Positions 27,635-34,813 of a stretch of DNA of 64,000 nt are shown here, in pieces (within the stretch, counting starts at the first letter, position 1; every line of letters begins with the position of its first letter). The notes under the pieces are model-generated. The model saw only the letters and a program-made list of their open reading frames with translations. It ran no database searches and had not been told where the DNA came from. Source of the DNA: Lachnospiraceae bacterium AC2031 (GTDB lineage Bacteria; Bacillota; Clostridia; Lachnospirales; Lachnospiraceae); the NCBI GenBank assembly GCA_000687975.1, contig JIAB01000001.1, positions 2,821,001 to 2,885,000 on the forward strand, written 5' to 3'. The position numbers and the translations under genes were made by a program.

Positions 27635-28345
27635 ATGAATAGAAGATTTTCAGTACTCAGATCCTATGATCCGAGAACAAAACTTCATATACTACTTATG
27701 TATTTTGTTTTGACGCTTGCTGCATGGAATGCATCAGCTATGGTGGTTTCGGTTCTTGCAGCAGCTCTCATCATTTACATTTCCAGAGAAAACCTGCAGA
27801 CAGTTATCAGTATGTCACTTGTACTACTGATATTAAATGTGATATTAGGCGTTGTGTGCATCATAGCGATGCCGATCATAACCGGTATATATGTAGCTAT
27901 AAAACTGCTGCTTTTCACATTTGTTTATCTTCTCATAATGAAGGGAATGAAACCAGGTGAAATGCTGGACGGACTAGCTCTAGGTTTTGGTCTTAGAGCA
28001 AAGACTGCTAAGGTTCTGATGATAATCCTTGATTTTATTCCTAAGGTTTACCGCGAGAAGAAGCGTGGTAGAAAGGCTCAGAGAGCTCGTGGAATAAGCC
28101 CTGACGGTGGCGGTAGTCATATCTTTAGTCGTATAAGACAGGAAGCACTGCTTGCGATTCCAAATATAAAGTATGCGTACACCCGTTCTAAGCGTCAGGC
28201 TGAGGCTATGACAAGACGCCAGTATCATTCCACCATTCGTCGTAGCCCAGTGTATGAGCTTAAGCTGACAGCTGTGGATAAGATAGCAACGATCATTTTT
28301 ATGCTGCTTATGCTGGCAACAATAATTCTGACATTAATGCTGTAG
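27635..28345 (+). CDS. ecfT: Energy-coupling factor transporter transmembrane protein EcfT
   Basis: A 236-residue membrane protein with about five hydrophobic segments. It opens with RSYDPRTKLHILLMYF, and the cytoplasmic coupling helices carry KAQRARGISPDGGG, the Ala-Arg-Gly motif that docks on the ATPases. I use the ATG at 27635. An in-frame GTG at 27581 would overlap the ATPase gene. The frame stays open back through the ATPase stop codon, so a single frameshift would join the two proteins. Typical EcfT is a little longer (about 260). Confidence 0.85.
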   Translation: MNRRFSVLRSYDPRTKLHILLMYFVLTLAAWNASAMVVSVLAAALIIYISRENLQTVISMSLVLLILNVILGVVCIIAMPIITGIYVAIKLLLFTFVYLLIMKGMKPGEMLDGLALGFGLRAKTAKVLMIILDFIPKVYREKKRGRKAQRARGISPDGGGSHIFSRIRQEALLAIPNIKYAYTRSKRQAEAMTRRQYHSTIRRSPVYELKLTAVDKIATIIFMLLMLATIILTLML

Positions 28346-28354
28346 GGGAAGAAT

Positions 28355-29218
28355 ATGCCTAGAATCATGATGCGCGTTGCGTATGATGGAACAGAATATA
28401 GTGGATGGCAGGTACAGCCAAATGCTATCACCATTGAAGGTGTTCTAAATGCGGCTCTGAGTGAGCTGACTGGTGAAGAGATTCAGGTGATAGGAGCCAG
28501 CCGTACGGATGCTGGTGTACACAGTCTTGGAAATGTATGTGTGTTTGACACTAACACTCGTATACCACCTGAGAAGATCTGCTTTGCTGTAAACAATAAG
28601 CTGCCTCAGGATATCCGTGTTATAGAGTCAGGACAGGTTCCTGATGATTTTCATCCTAGACGCTGCGACTCTGTGAAGACTTATGAGTACCGTATATGGA
28701 ACGACAAGTTTCCTTCGCCAACCCTTAGGCGGGAATCCCATTTTACTTATAGAAAGATAAATGTAGATAACATGCGTGCTGCCGCTGAGAAGCTTGTAGG
28801 AGAGCATGACTTTGGTGCCTTCTGTGGTGCAGGTTCTCAGGCGGAAACAACGGTACGTACAATCTATGGTATAGAGATAATAGAAGAGGAACGTGAGGAG
28901 TCCGTATCCAAGCATAATGAGTTAAACACTGGAGCAAAGAAGGATGCTGACGACGGATACCAGTTTGGCCGAATGATCAGTATCCGTGTTACAGGCTCAG
29001 GCTTCCTTTACAATATGGTTCGTATTATTGCAGGAACTTTGCTGGATATAGGAACGGGACTTCTGGATGTGGATGTAATAGATAAATGTCTCGAAACTCA
29101 CGATCGAGCAGATGCAGGACCAACTGCGCCGGCATGTGGACTTACAATGATCGGGATTCGATTTCCAGTTACAACATTTGATGAATTCATTATTGACAAA
29201 GGTTTCGTATTAGAGTAG
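28355..29218 (+). CDS. truA: tRNA pseudouridine synthase A (TruA)
   Basis: A 287-residue enzyme that makes pseudouridine at tRNA positions 38-40. The catalytic Asp is in GASRTDAGVHSLGNV (about residue 52). YDGTEYSGWQVQPN opens the protein, and FLYNMVRIIAGTLLDIG lies in the C-terminal domain. About 20 extra residues (EEREESVSKHNELNTGAKKD) sit in a variable loop. The location after ecfT and before rplM is the common Firmicute arrangement. Confidence 0.95.
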   Translation: MPRIMMRVAYDGTEYSGWQVQPNAITIEGVLNAALSELTGEEIQVIGASRTDAGVHSLGNVCVFDTNTRIPPEKICFAVNNKLPQDIRVIESGQVPDDFHPRRCDSVKTYEYRIWNDKFPSPTLRRESHFTYRKINVDNMRAAAEKLVGEHDFGAFCGAGSQAETTVRTIYGIEIIEEEREESVSKHNELNTGAKKDADDGYQFGRMISIRVTGSGFLYNMVRIIAGTLLDIGTGLLDVDVIDKCLETHDRADAGPTAPACGLTMIGIRFPVTTFDEFIIDKGFVLE

Positions 29219-29387
29219 AATATGTTTCTGTGACTGCCTAGGTCGCATTTAGCTTTGTTGGAGCTGAAACCGGTGATAGTCTTGACCGGACATCGGGACA
29301 TGGATCACCTGAGTAAGCTACTCTGTAGTAGAACTACAGACGAGTCGGGTAATCGTGAGGTTATCCAAGAAAAAGGAGGAACGAAAC
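29219..29387 (+). promoter_or_regulatory. Structured leader of rplM (L13 leader type)
   Basis: A 169-base untranslated gap with several pairings, including CTGTAGT/ACTACAG at 29332-29349. It ends in AAAGGAGG before rplM. L13 leaders that act as autoregulatory sites are known in Firmicutes at exactly this place. I assign it by position and by its structure, without an alignment. Confidence 0.55.
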
Positions 29388-29822
29388 ATGAAGAGCTTTA
29401 TGGCTAGCCCATCTACCATCGAAAGAAAATGGTATGTGGTTGATGCAGAGGGACAGACACTTGGACGTCTTGCATCTGAGGTTGCAAAGGTACTTAGAGG
29501 AAAGAATAAGGCTATCTACACACCTCACATTGACACAGGTGATTATGTAATCATCGTAAACGCAGATAAGATTAAGGTATCTGGTAACAAGATGAATGAT
29601 AAGGTTTATTATCATCATTCAGGTTATGTTGGTGGAATTAAGTCAGCTACTCTTAAGGAGAAGATGGCAAAGGATCCAACATTCGCAGTTGAGCATGCAA
29701 TCAAGGGAATGCTTCCTAAGGGACCTCTTGGAAGACAGATGTACAAGAAGCTTTTTGTATATGCAGGACCAGATCACAAGCATCAGGCACAGCAGCCTGA
29801 GAGCCTTGAGATCAAGTACTAA
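29388..29822 (+). CDS. rplM: 50S ribosomal protein L13
   Basis: L13, 144 residues. I start at the ATG at 29388 ([22 protein letters not shown]) with AAGGAGG upstream. An in-frame start 33 bases earlier would lie inside the leader. [17 protein letters not shown] and [18 protein letters not shown] are typical. An early 50S assembly protein, paired with rpsI as in most bacteria. Confidence 0.97.
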   Translation: MKSFMASPSTIERKWYVVDAEGQTLGRLASEVAKVLRGKNKAIYTPHIDTGDYVIIVNADKIKVSGNKMNDKVYYHHSGYVGGIKSATLKEKMAKDPTFAVEHAIKGMLPKGPLGRQMYKKLFVYAGPDHKHQAQQPESLEIKY

Positions 29823-29839
29823 GAAGGAGGTAACTTAAG

Positions 29840-30235
29840 ATGGCTAAATCTACAAGATATTACGGAACAGGTAGAAGAAAGAGTTCAGTTGCCAGAGTTT
29901 ATGTAACACCTGGTACTGGAAAGATTACAGTTAATAAGAAGGATCTTGACAATTACTTTGGTCTTGAGACACTTAAGGTTATCGTTAGACAGCCTTTCGC
30001 TGCTACAGGTACTGAGGGTAAGTTCGACGTTCTTGTTAACGTATACGGTGGTGGATTCACAGGTCAGGCTGGTGCTATCAGACATGGTATCGCAAGAGCT
30101 CTGTCAGAGGCAAGTGCTGATTACAGACCAATCCTTAAGAAGGCTGGATTCCTTACAAGAGATCCTCGTATGAAGGAGAGAAAGAAGTACGGTCTCAAGG
30201 GAGCACGTCGTGCACCACAGTTCTCAAAGAGATAG
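29840..30235 (+). CDS. rpsI: 30S ribosomal protein S9
   Basis: S9, 131 residues. [19 protein letters not shown] opens the conserved part, [19 protein letters not shown] is the core, and the tail [17 protein letters not shown] reaches the P-site tRNA. AAGGAGG lies 9 bases before the ATG. Confidence 0.98.
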   Translation: MAKSTRYYGTGRRKSSVARVYVTPGTGKITVNKKDLDNYFGLETLKVIVRQPFAATGTEGKFDVLVNVYGGGFTGQAGAIRHGIARALSEASADYRPILKKAGFLTRDPRMKERKKYGLKGARRAPQFSKR

Positions 30236-30254
30236 TTTTTCAGAGATTATATTC

Positions 30255-30292
30255 AAAGGGGGTTCTCGAAAGAGAATCCTCTTTGTTTTGTT
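30255..30292 (+). terminator. Terminator after rpsI
   Basis: AAAGGGGGTTCTC pairs with GAGAATCCTCTTT around a GAAA tetraloop, followed by a TTTGTTTTG tract. Confidence 0.88.
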
Positions 30293-30331
30293 TAATTACA
30301 TTCATAAGAAGGTTCGGGGGACTCTTATAGA

Positions 30332-30361
30332 TTGACTAAATGTCACGTAAGTTGGTATAAT
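30332..30361 (+). promoter_or_regulatory. Promoter of the 30390 membrane protein gene
   Basis: TTGACT and TATAAT separated by 18 bases, 28 bases before the start codon. Confidence 0.65.
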
Positions 30362-30389
30362 TAGTTTACGCATATGGGGAGGGCTGCTT

Positions 30390-30890
30390 ATGGAGAAGGC
30401 ACAGATGAAGACAGTCGGAAGACTTGTCTCGATTTTCATGGGGTTATCAATTACTTTGGTAATGTCCATTCTTGGACCGCTTAAATCCGGTCATATTACA
30501 GCACCTGCTGTATTAGTATCATTTTTATGTGGATCGATTCTTAGTACGGCTATTGCTTTATTGGTACCGATTAAGAAGATCTCAGATTCAGCTTGTGGTA
30601 AGATTCATGTAAATCCAGAAGGCTTTGTTGGAAGAATTATTTCTTCGTTAATAGGCGATGTAGTATTTACGCCGCTTATGACATTTGCCATGGTATTCAT
30701 GAATTACAAAAGAGCGAAGATGGTTGATCCCAATCTTGTGTTTGGAAAGATGTTTATAGGTAACTTTATATTTAGTTTTATTATTGCATTTTTCCTTGTA
30801 CTTATTTTTATTCCACTCTTTGTAAAGGCTGCAATTGCTATAGTTCGTAGCACAAGCGTGCCTGAAGAGCATGAAGAAGAAAATATTTAG
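30390..30890 (+). CDS. Membrane protein of unknown function, four helices
   Basis: A 166-residue protein that I do not recognise as a named family. Four hydrophobic segments are visible (about residues 10-28, 38-60, 85-107 and 122-150). They are arranged as two pairs, and the second pair may be an internal duplicate, reminiscent of DUF2798-like proteins. The tail is acidic (PEEHEEEN). Its own promoter and the terminator upstream make it a single-gene unit. GGGGAGG lies 11 bases before the ATG. Confidence 0.6.
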   Translation: MEKAQMKTVGRLVSIFMGLSITLVMSILGPLKSGHITAPAVLVSFLCGSILSTAIALLVPIKKISDSACGKIHVNPEGFVGRIISSLIGDVVFTPLMTFAMVFMNYKRAKMVDPNLVFGKMFIGNFIFSFIIAFFLVLIFIPLFVKAAIAIVRSTSVPEEHEEENI

Positions 30891-30929
30891 TAAAAGAAGA
30901 GAATACTTCTTTACTTTAACGCGATAAAG

Positions 30930-30967
30930 TGATATTATAGTCGGGACGTGCAAAGTATTGTACGTCC
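30930..30967 (+). promoter_or_regulatory. Extended -10 promoter and leader hairpin of aroF
   Basis: TG-A-TATTAT at 30930-30938 is an extended -10. Just downstream GGACGT (30944-30949) pairs with ACGTCC (30962-30967) near the start of the transcript. No T-box features are seen. Confidence 0.5.
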
Positions 30968-31008
30968 TGTTTAAATTTTATCTTGCTAGTATATGGAGGA
31001 AAAACAAA

Positions 31009-32043
31009 ATGGAAATGACAATGGAGTTTGTTCGAAAGCTGCCTACACCACTGGAGATTAAGCAGCAGTATCCTCTTGATGACCGCATCAAGGAAATCAA
31101 GGAAACTCGTGATCAGGAGATTCTCGACATCTTTTCAGGAAAATCGAACAAGTTTCTTATGATAATCGGACCTTGCTCAGCTGATAATGAGGAAGCGGTT
31201 GTTGACTATATGCACCGTCTTGCAGGCGTGCAGGAGAAGATCAAAGATAAGATCTTTATTATCCCACGTGTATATACAAACAAGCCTCGTACAACTGGTA
31301 CAGGTTATAAGGGAATGCTTCATCAGCCAGACCCTGAAGGCCATGAAGATATGCTTGCTGGTATTATTGCAATAAGACATATGCATAAAAGAGTAGTAGA
31401 AGAGACAGGATTTACCTGTGCTGAGGAGATGCTTTATCCTTCAAACCACAGATACCTTTCTGATCTGCTTTCATATATCGCAGTCGGCGCTCGTTCCGTT
31501 GAGGATCAGGAGCACCGTATGGTATCATCTGGTGTTGGTATTCCTGTAGGAATGAAGAACCCACCAAGTGGTGATATCTCTGTAATGATGAATGCTATCA
31601 CAGCAGCTCAGTCAAAGCAGGATTTCATCTATAGAGGATGGGAAGTAAGGACAAATGGTAATCCTTATGCTCACGCTATTATGCGTGGCTATATTGGTAA
31701 CGTTGGACAGAGTCAGCCAAACTACCATTATGAGGATCTGATGGCTGTATATGAAGCTTATCAGGAGCGCAACCTTAAGCATCCTGCAATCATTGTTGAT
31801 ACAAACCATGCAAACTCTAACAAGAAGTATCTTGAGCAGATTCGTATCGCAAAGGATATCATGCATAGCCGTAAGCTTTCAGATGATATTCGTGGTATTG
31901 TAAAGGGTCTTATGGTAGAGAGCTACATCGAAGACGGTGCGCAGAAGATTGGCGAAGGTGTATACGGAAAGTCAATCACTGATCCATGTCTTGGTTGGGC
32001 AAAGACAGAGCGCCTGCTTCTTGATCTTGCAGAACTTGTTTAA
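31009..32043 (+). CDS. aroF: 3-deoxy-7-phosphoheptulonate (DAHP) synthase, class I
   Basis: A 344-residue enzyme condensing phosphoenolpyruvate with erythrose 4-phosphate, the first step of the shikimate pathway. FLMIIGPCSADNEEAV, VYTNKPRTTGTGYKGM, GARSVEDQEHR, GVGIPVGMKNPPSG and IIVDTNHANSNKKY are conserved AroF/AroG/AroH segments with metal-binding Cys and His. I begin at the ATG at 31009, 9 bases after TGGAGGA. The N-terminal extension (about 45 residues) is the region that in the E. coli enzymes binds Phe, Tyr or Trp, but the ligand cannot be read from it. Confidence 0.94.
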   Translation: MEMTMEFVRKLPTPLEIKQQYPLDDRIKEIKETRDQEILDIFSGKSNKFLMIIGPCSADNEEAVVDYMHRLAGVQEKIKDKIFIIPRVYTNKPRTTGTGYKGMLHQPDPEGHEDMLAGIIAIRHMHKRVVEETGFTCAEEMLYPSNHRYLSDLLSYIAVGARSVEDQEHRMVSSGVGIPVGMKNPPSGDISVMMNAITAAQSKQDFIYRGWEVRTNGNPYAHAIMRGYIGNVGQSQPNYHYEDLMAVYEAYQERNLKHPAIIVDTNHANSNKKYLEQIRIAKDIMHSRKLSDDIRGIVKGLMVESYIEDGAQKIGEGVYGKSITDPCLGWAKTERLLLDLAELV

Positions 32044-32072
32044 GTCGAAATAACATTTGGTTTACATAATTC

Positions 32073-32112
32073 AGAGTCGCTGTTCTGTTAAAGAACGGTG
32101 ACTCTTCTTTTA
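32073..32112 (+). terminator. Terminator after aroF with GAGTC/GACTC stem
   Basis: AGAGTCGCTGTTCT pairs with AGAACGGTGACTCT, allowing wobble pairs, followed by TCTTCTTTT. It lies directly after a GTTTACATAATTC word. Confidence 0.75.
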
Positions 32113-32138
32113 TGTGGCTGTCCCTTTTAGATTATTTG

Positions 32139-32147
32139 TGGTAGAAT
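32139..32147 (+). promoter_or_regulatory. Extended -10 promoter of the 32177 gene
   Basis: TG-G-TAGAAT, 29 bases before the start codon, with a poor -35. The same sequence GTGGTAGAAT precedes the MATE gene at 63717. Confidence 0.5.
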
Positions 32148-32176
32148 GTACGTACTTAACGAAAGGCGTTGGGCTT

Positions 32177-33019
32177 ATGAGAAAGGTACAGATTACAAAA
32201 CTGAAGACTCCATACGTGAGTGTTGAGGGTTCCTATGGCGGCAATCAGGGCTGGTTCAAACCTGCGGAGGGTACTACAGGAAAAGATTCGAGAGGACTGA
32301 GTGTTCGTAAGGCTAAGACTCTCGAGGGCTTTGGCTGCGGTCTTATTGGTGGATCTGATATTATCCTTCACCTTTTAGGAAGATCAGTACTGTCAAATGG
32401 TAGCGAAAAGGGTTACTTCAAAGTAAGAACTGAAGATAACCTGGAGTCGGGAAGTGCTATCTCCAAGAAAGAGTATGAGAATTATATACTTCAAATGGAA
32501 AAGAAATTCTTCCATATTTTACCGAAACTAGGAATCTCAGGAGTTCTGTTGGCGCTGAACTTCAATATATATTTCTTTCTTAATAGAAAAAACATAAGAA
32601 AGAAAACTGGTTATTCATTTCTTGCCAGATGGGGGGTGCTTCCAAGAAACATCCTTATAAGGATTAAAGAGATGCTTTCAGAGGATATTCCAGTGATCAT
32701 TTCTATAGGACCTGGATTCTTTCACAGCAATAAGCTTAACTTTTATAACAAGATAGAAAAGATGCCTGATGATAATAAGCCAGGCAAAGCGTCCGATGCG
32801 AAGACATATCTCTTTAAGCCAGTTACAAAGACAAAGGATCACTATGTTACTGTAACGGGAGTCGAAGAATATCCAACAGTGGATGGAAGTAAGATTATGC
32901 TTGAGATATCATCCTGGGGCAAAAAATATTATGTAAACTTCGCAGAGTATCTTGAGTATGTAAAAAAGAATGACAATTTCTATTTTAGCAATATTCTCTA
33001 CATAAGAAAGAAATGGTAA
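32177..33019 (+). CDS. Possible papain-fold cysteine peptidase-like protein
   Basis: A 280-residue protein of uncertain family. Three features suggest a papain/C39-like fold: FGCGLIGGSDIILHLLG with a candidate nucleophile Cys54 at a helix start, KDHYVTVTG with a candidate His222, and ISSWGKKYYVNF at about residue 243-254, like the NSWG strand of papain-like enzymes but with Ser in place of Asn. One hydrophobic stretch (VLLALNFNIYFFL, about 118-130) could be buried. No signal peptide is seen. It lies 5 bases before acyP and probably shares its transcript. A catalytically dead relative is equally possible. Confidence 0.5.
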   Translation: MRKVQITKLKTPYVSVEGSYGGNQGWFKPAEGTTGKDSRGLSVRKAKTLEGFGCGLIGGSDIILHLLGRSVLSNGSEKGYFKVRTEDNLESGSAISKKEYENYILQMEKKFFHILPKLGISGVLLALNFNIYFFLNRKNIRKKTGYSFLARWGVLPRNILIRIKEMLSEDIPVIISIGPGFFHSNKLNFYNKIEKMPDDNKPGKASDAKTYLFKPVTKTKDHYVTVTGVEEYPTVDGSKIMLEISSWGKKYYVNFAEYLEYVKKNDNFYFSNILYIRKKW

Positions 33020-33023
33020 AACA

Positions 33024-33308
33024 ATGGGTATTATTCGACAGCACATGCTGATATCTGGAGACGTTCAGGGCGTAGGTTTTAGATACCGAGCTAATTATGC
33101 AGCGCAGAGATTTGGAATCACAGGATATGTAAGAAATCTGTATAACGGAAAAGTTGAACTGGAGGTTCAGGGGGAGAGAGAAGTTATCTCCATGTTCCTT
33201 CGAGAGGTTGAAGGAGGACATTACATCCAGATTTCAGATATCGAGTCAGAGGTTATCCCATTAGTCGAGGATGAGCGAAGCTTTAGAGTAAGACATGATG
33301 GTTATTAA
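33024..33308 (+). CDS. acyP: Acylphosphatase
   Basis: A 94-residue enzyme hydrolysing carboxyl-phosphate bonds such as acetyl phosphate. The signature SGDVQGVGFRYRA gives the phosphate-binding loop with catalytic Arg20, and VRNLYNGKVE gives Asn38. Length matches the family. The start is 5 bases after the upstream stop, suggesting co-translation. Confidence 0.93.
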   Translation: MGIIRQHMLISGDVQGVGFRYRANYAAQRFGITGYVRNLYNGKVELEVQGEREVISMFLREVEGGHYIQISDIESEVIPLVEDERSFRVRHDGY

Positions 33309-33315
33309 AAAATTA

Positions 33316-33346
33316 GGGACGATTTGTTTATAACAGATCGTCCCTT
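33316..33346. terminator. Bidirectional terminator between acyP and ddh
   Basis: GGGACGATTTGTT pairs with AACAGATCGTCCC and has T runs on both strands, serving the convergent acyP and ddh genes. Confidence 0.8.
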
Positions 33347-33370
33347 TGTTAATTCATGTTTTGAATCATT

Positions 33371-34378
33371 TTACAGCATATGTGCGCGGATATCGTCGCC
33401 ATTCATTGGTGAGAGAAGAGCAGGTGCAACATCGAAGACTGTCTTAGCACCGCTGTCACCATTCTGATTCATACGGAATGCAGCTCTTGCATAAGCAACA
33501 AGTACTGAACCTGTAAACTCTGGGTTAGAGTCAAGCTTAAGGCTGTACTCGATAACGTGAGTGTTCACCTTAGAAGTTGTACCGTCTGCATTTCCATTTC
33601 CCCCTGTAGTACCTGTGTAGATAACAGAACCACCGTGTGGAAGACCACTGTGGTTAGCCTTCATCTCTTCAGCGGAAATGAAATGTACAGTTGTATTATA
33701 ATCTGAGAAGTAGTTAGGCATAGTAACGATTTCCTTCTCGATACGTTCCTTATCAGCATCTGGCTCTACAACAACGAAGCACTCACGTGTATGCTTGTCA
33801 CGAGTTGTGAGCTCAGGGTTCTTACCTGAACGAACAGCATCAAGAGCTTCTGGAACAGGAATTGTGTACTGACGTGCGTCAACAACACCTTCGATACGTC
33901 TGATCGCATCTGAATGTCCCTGGCTAACACCCTTGCCCCAGAATGTATAATCTTTACCACCTGGAAGAACGCTGTGTGCATAGAGACGATTAAGTGAGAA
34001 CATACCTGGATCCCAACCGCAGGAGATGATACCGATCTTTCCAGCAGCCTTTGCTGCAGCATCAACATTTGCGAAGTGCTCAGGGATACGAGCGTGTGTG
34101 TCAAATGAATCAATAACGTTAAACTTACCAGCGTACTTAGGTGTCATCTCAGGAAGATCAGTAGCTGAACCTCCGCAGATAACCAGTACATCGATTTTAT
34201 CTGTCATGTTTTCAAGCTCATCAACGTGATATACAGCAGCACCGCTGTCAACCTTTACTGTGCTAGGATCACGTCTTGAAAATACGCCAACGATTTCCAT
34301 ATCTGATGCGGCAATAACCGCTTTCTCAACACCGCGGCCAAGATTGCCGTAGCCGAGAATACCAATTCTAATACTCAT
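33371..34378 (-). CDS. ddh: meso-Diaminopimelate D-dehydrogenase
   Basis: A 335-residue NADPH enzyme that makes meso-diaminopimelate from tetrahydrodipicolinate in one step, for peptidoglycan and lysine. The Rossmann start IRIGILGYGNLGRGVEKA is followed by FSRRDPSTV, and substrate-site segments include CGWDPGMFSLNRLYA and GKGVSQGHSDAIRRI. I start at the ATG at 34378, with GGAGG 8 bases upstream, rather than 15 bases further out. It suggests DAP-type peptidoglycan in this organism. Transcribed toward the shared terminator. Confidence 0.95.
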   Translation of the reverse strand: MSIRIGILGYGNLGRGVEKAVIAASDMEIVGVFSRRDPSTVKVDSGAAVYHVDELENMTDKIDVLVICGGSATDLPEMTPKYAGKFNVIDSFDTHARIPEHFANVDAAAKAAGKIGIISCGWDPGMFSLNRLYAHSVLPGGKDYTFWGKGVSQGHSDAIRRIEGVVDARQYTIPVPEALDAVRSGKNPELTTRDKHTRECFVVVEPDADKERIEKEIVTMPNYFSDYNTTVHFISAEEMKANHSGLPHGGSVIYTGTTGGNGNADGTTSKVNTHVIEYSLKLDSNPEFTGSVLVAYARAAFRMNQNGDSGAKTVFDVAPALLSPMNGDDIRAHML

Positions 34379-34393
34379 AAATAGAACCTCCAT

Positions 34394-34813
34394 ATCTTGC
34401 TACAATATTAGTTTTAGTGTGTCACAACCAGTGATAACACCGAACAGGAAAAATTATAGCTCACCCATTTCGTAATTACAAGAGAGTTGTGATGATTTAA
34501 AGCCTCAAAAATAAAGGTTTTCACTATATATGGAACCCAAATGGAAGAATCGGCAGTATATTTTGTGGTATACATAATGTATGAATATGCACAAAAAAAC
34601 ATTGTTCGCATTGTGCAAGTTGCACAACTGAGTTGTGCAATGTAACGAATATCCCTGGTTCACAGTGTATTCACTTGAATTATGTAAATTCCGTTGCTAA
34701 ACTGATATTATCATAGTTTCACAGTGGGCGTACTGCGTCCTGTAGCAAAATTACTAATCATATTCAAAGGGGATTCGAAGGAGAGGGCGTATCCTCGGAG
34801 GGGAGAAAGATCT
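34394..34813 (+). promoter_or_regulatory. 420-base control region between ddh and adhesin 1
   Basis: No gene is evident. On the ddh side it holds that gene's promoter region. On the adhesin side it holds an inverted repeat of TTGTGCAA half-sites (34611-34640), a box shared with adhesin 2 (34632-34703), and an extended -10 (TG-A-TATTAT, 34703-34711) without a good -35. The expected leader is about 95 bases long. An in-frame codon at 34724 is not needed; the real start at 34814 has GGAGGGGAG before it. Confidence 0.6.
34611..34640. promoter_or_regulatory. Palindromic operator-like site upstream of adhesin 1
   Basis: TTGCACAAC and GTTGTGCAA form a perfect 9-base inverted repeat around TGA (34620-34640). 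A further half-site TTGTGCAA lies at 34611-34618. It is about 63 bases upstream of the -10, a usual place for an activator site. Confidence 0.55.

Noticed and set aside
30648..30953. Minus-strand frame opposite the 30390 membrane protein
   Set aside because: No ribosome site. The translation is Lys/Tyr/His-rich and shadow-like, and the plus-strand gene has a promoter and good signals.
34724..34813. Upstream in-frame start for adhesin 1
   Set aside because: The added 30 residues are basic and precede a perfect signal peptide. The ATG at 34814 has a strong GGAGGGGAG site.
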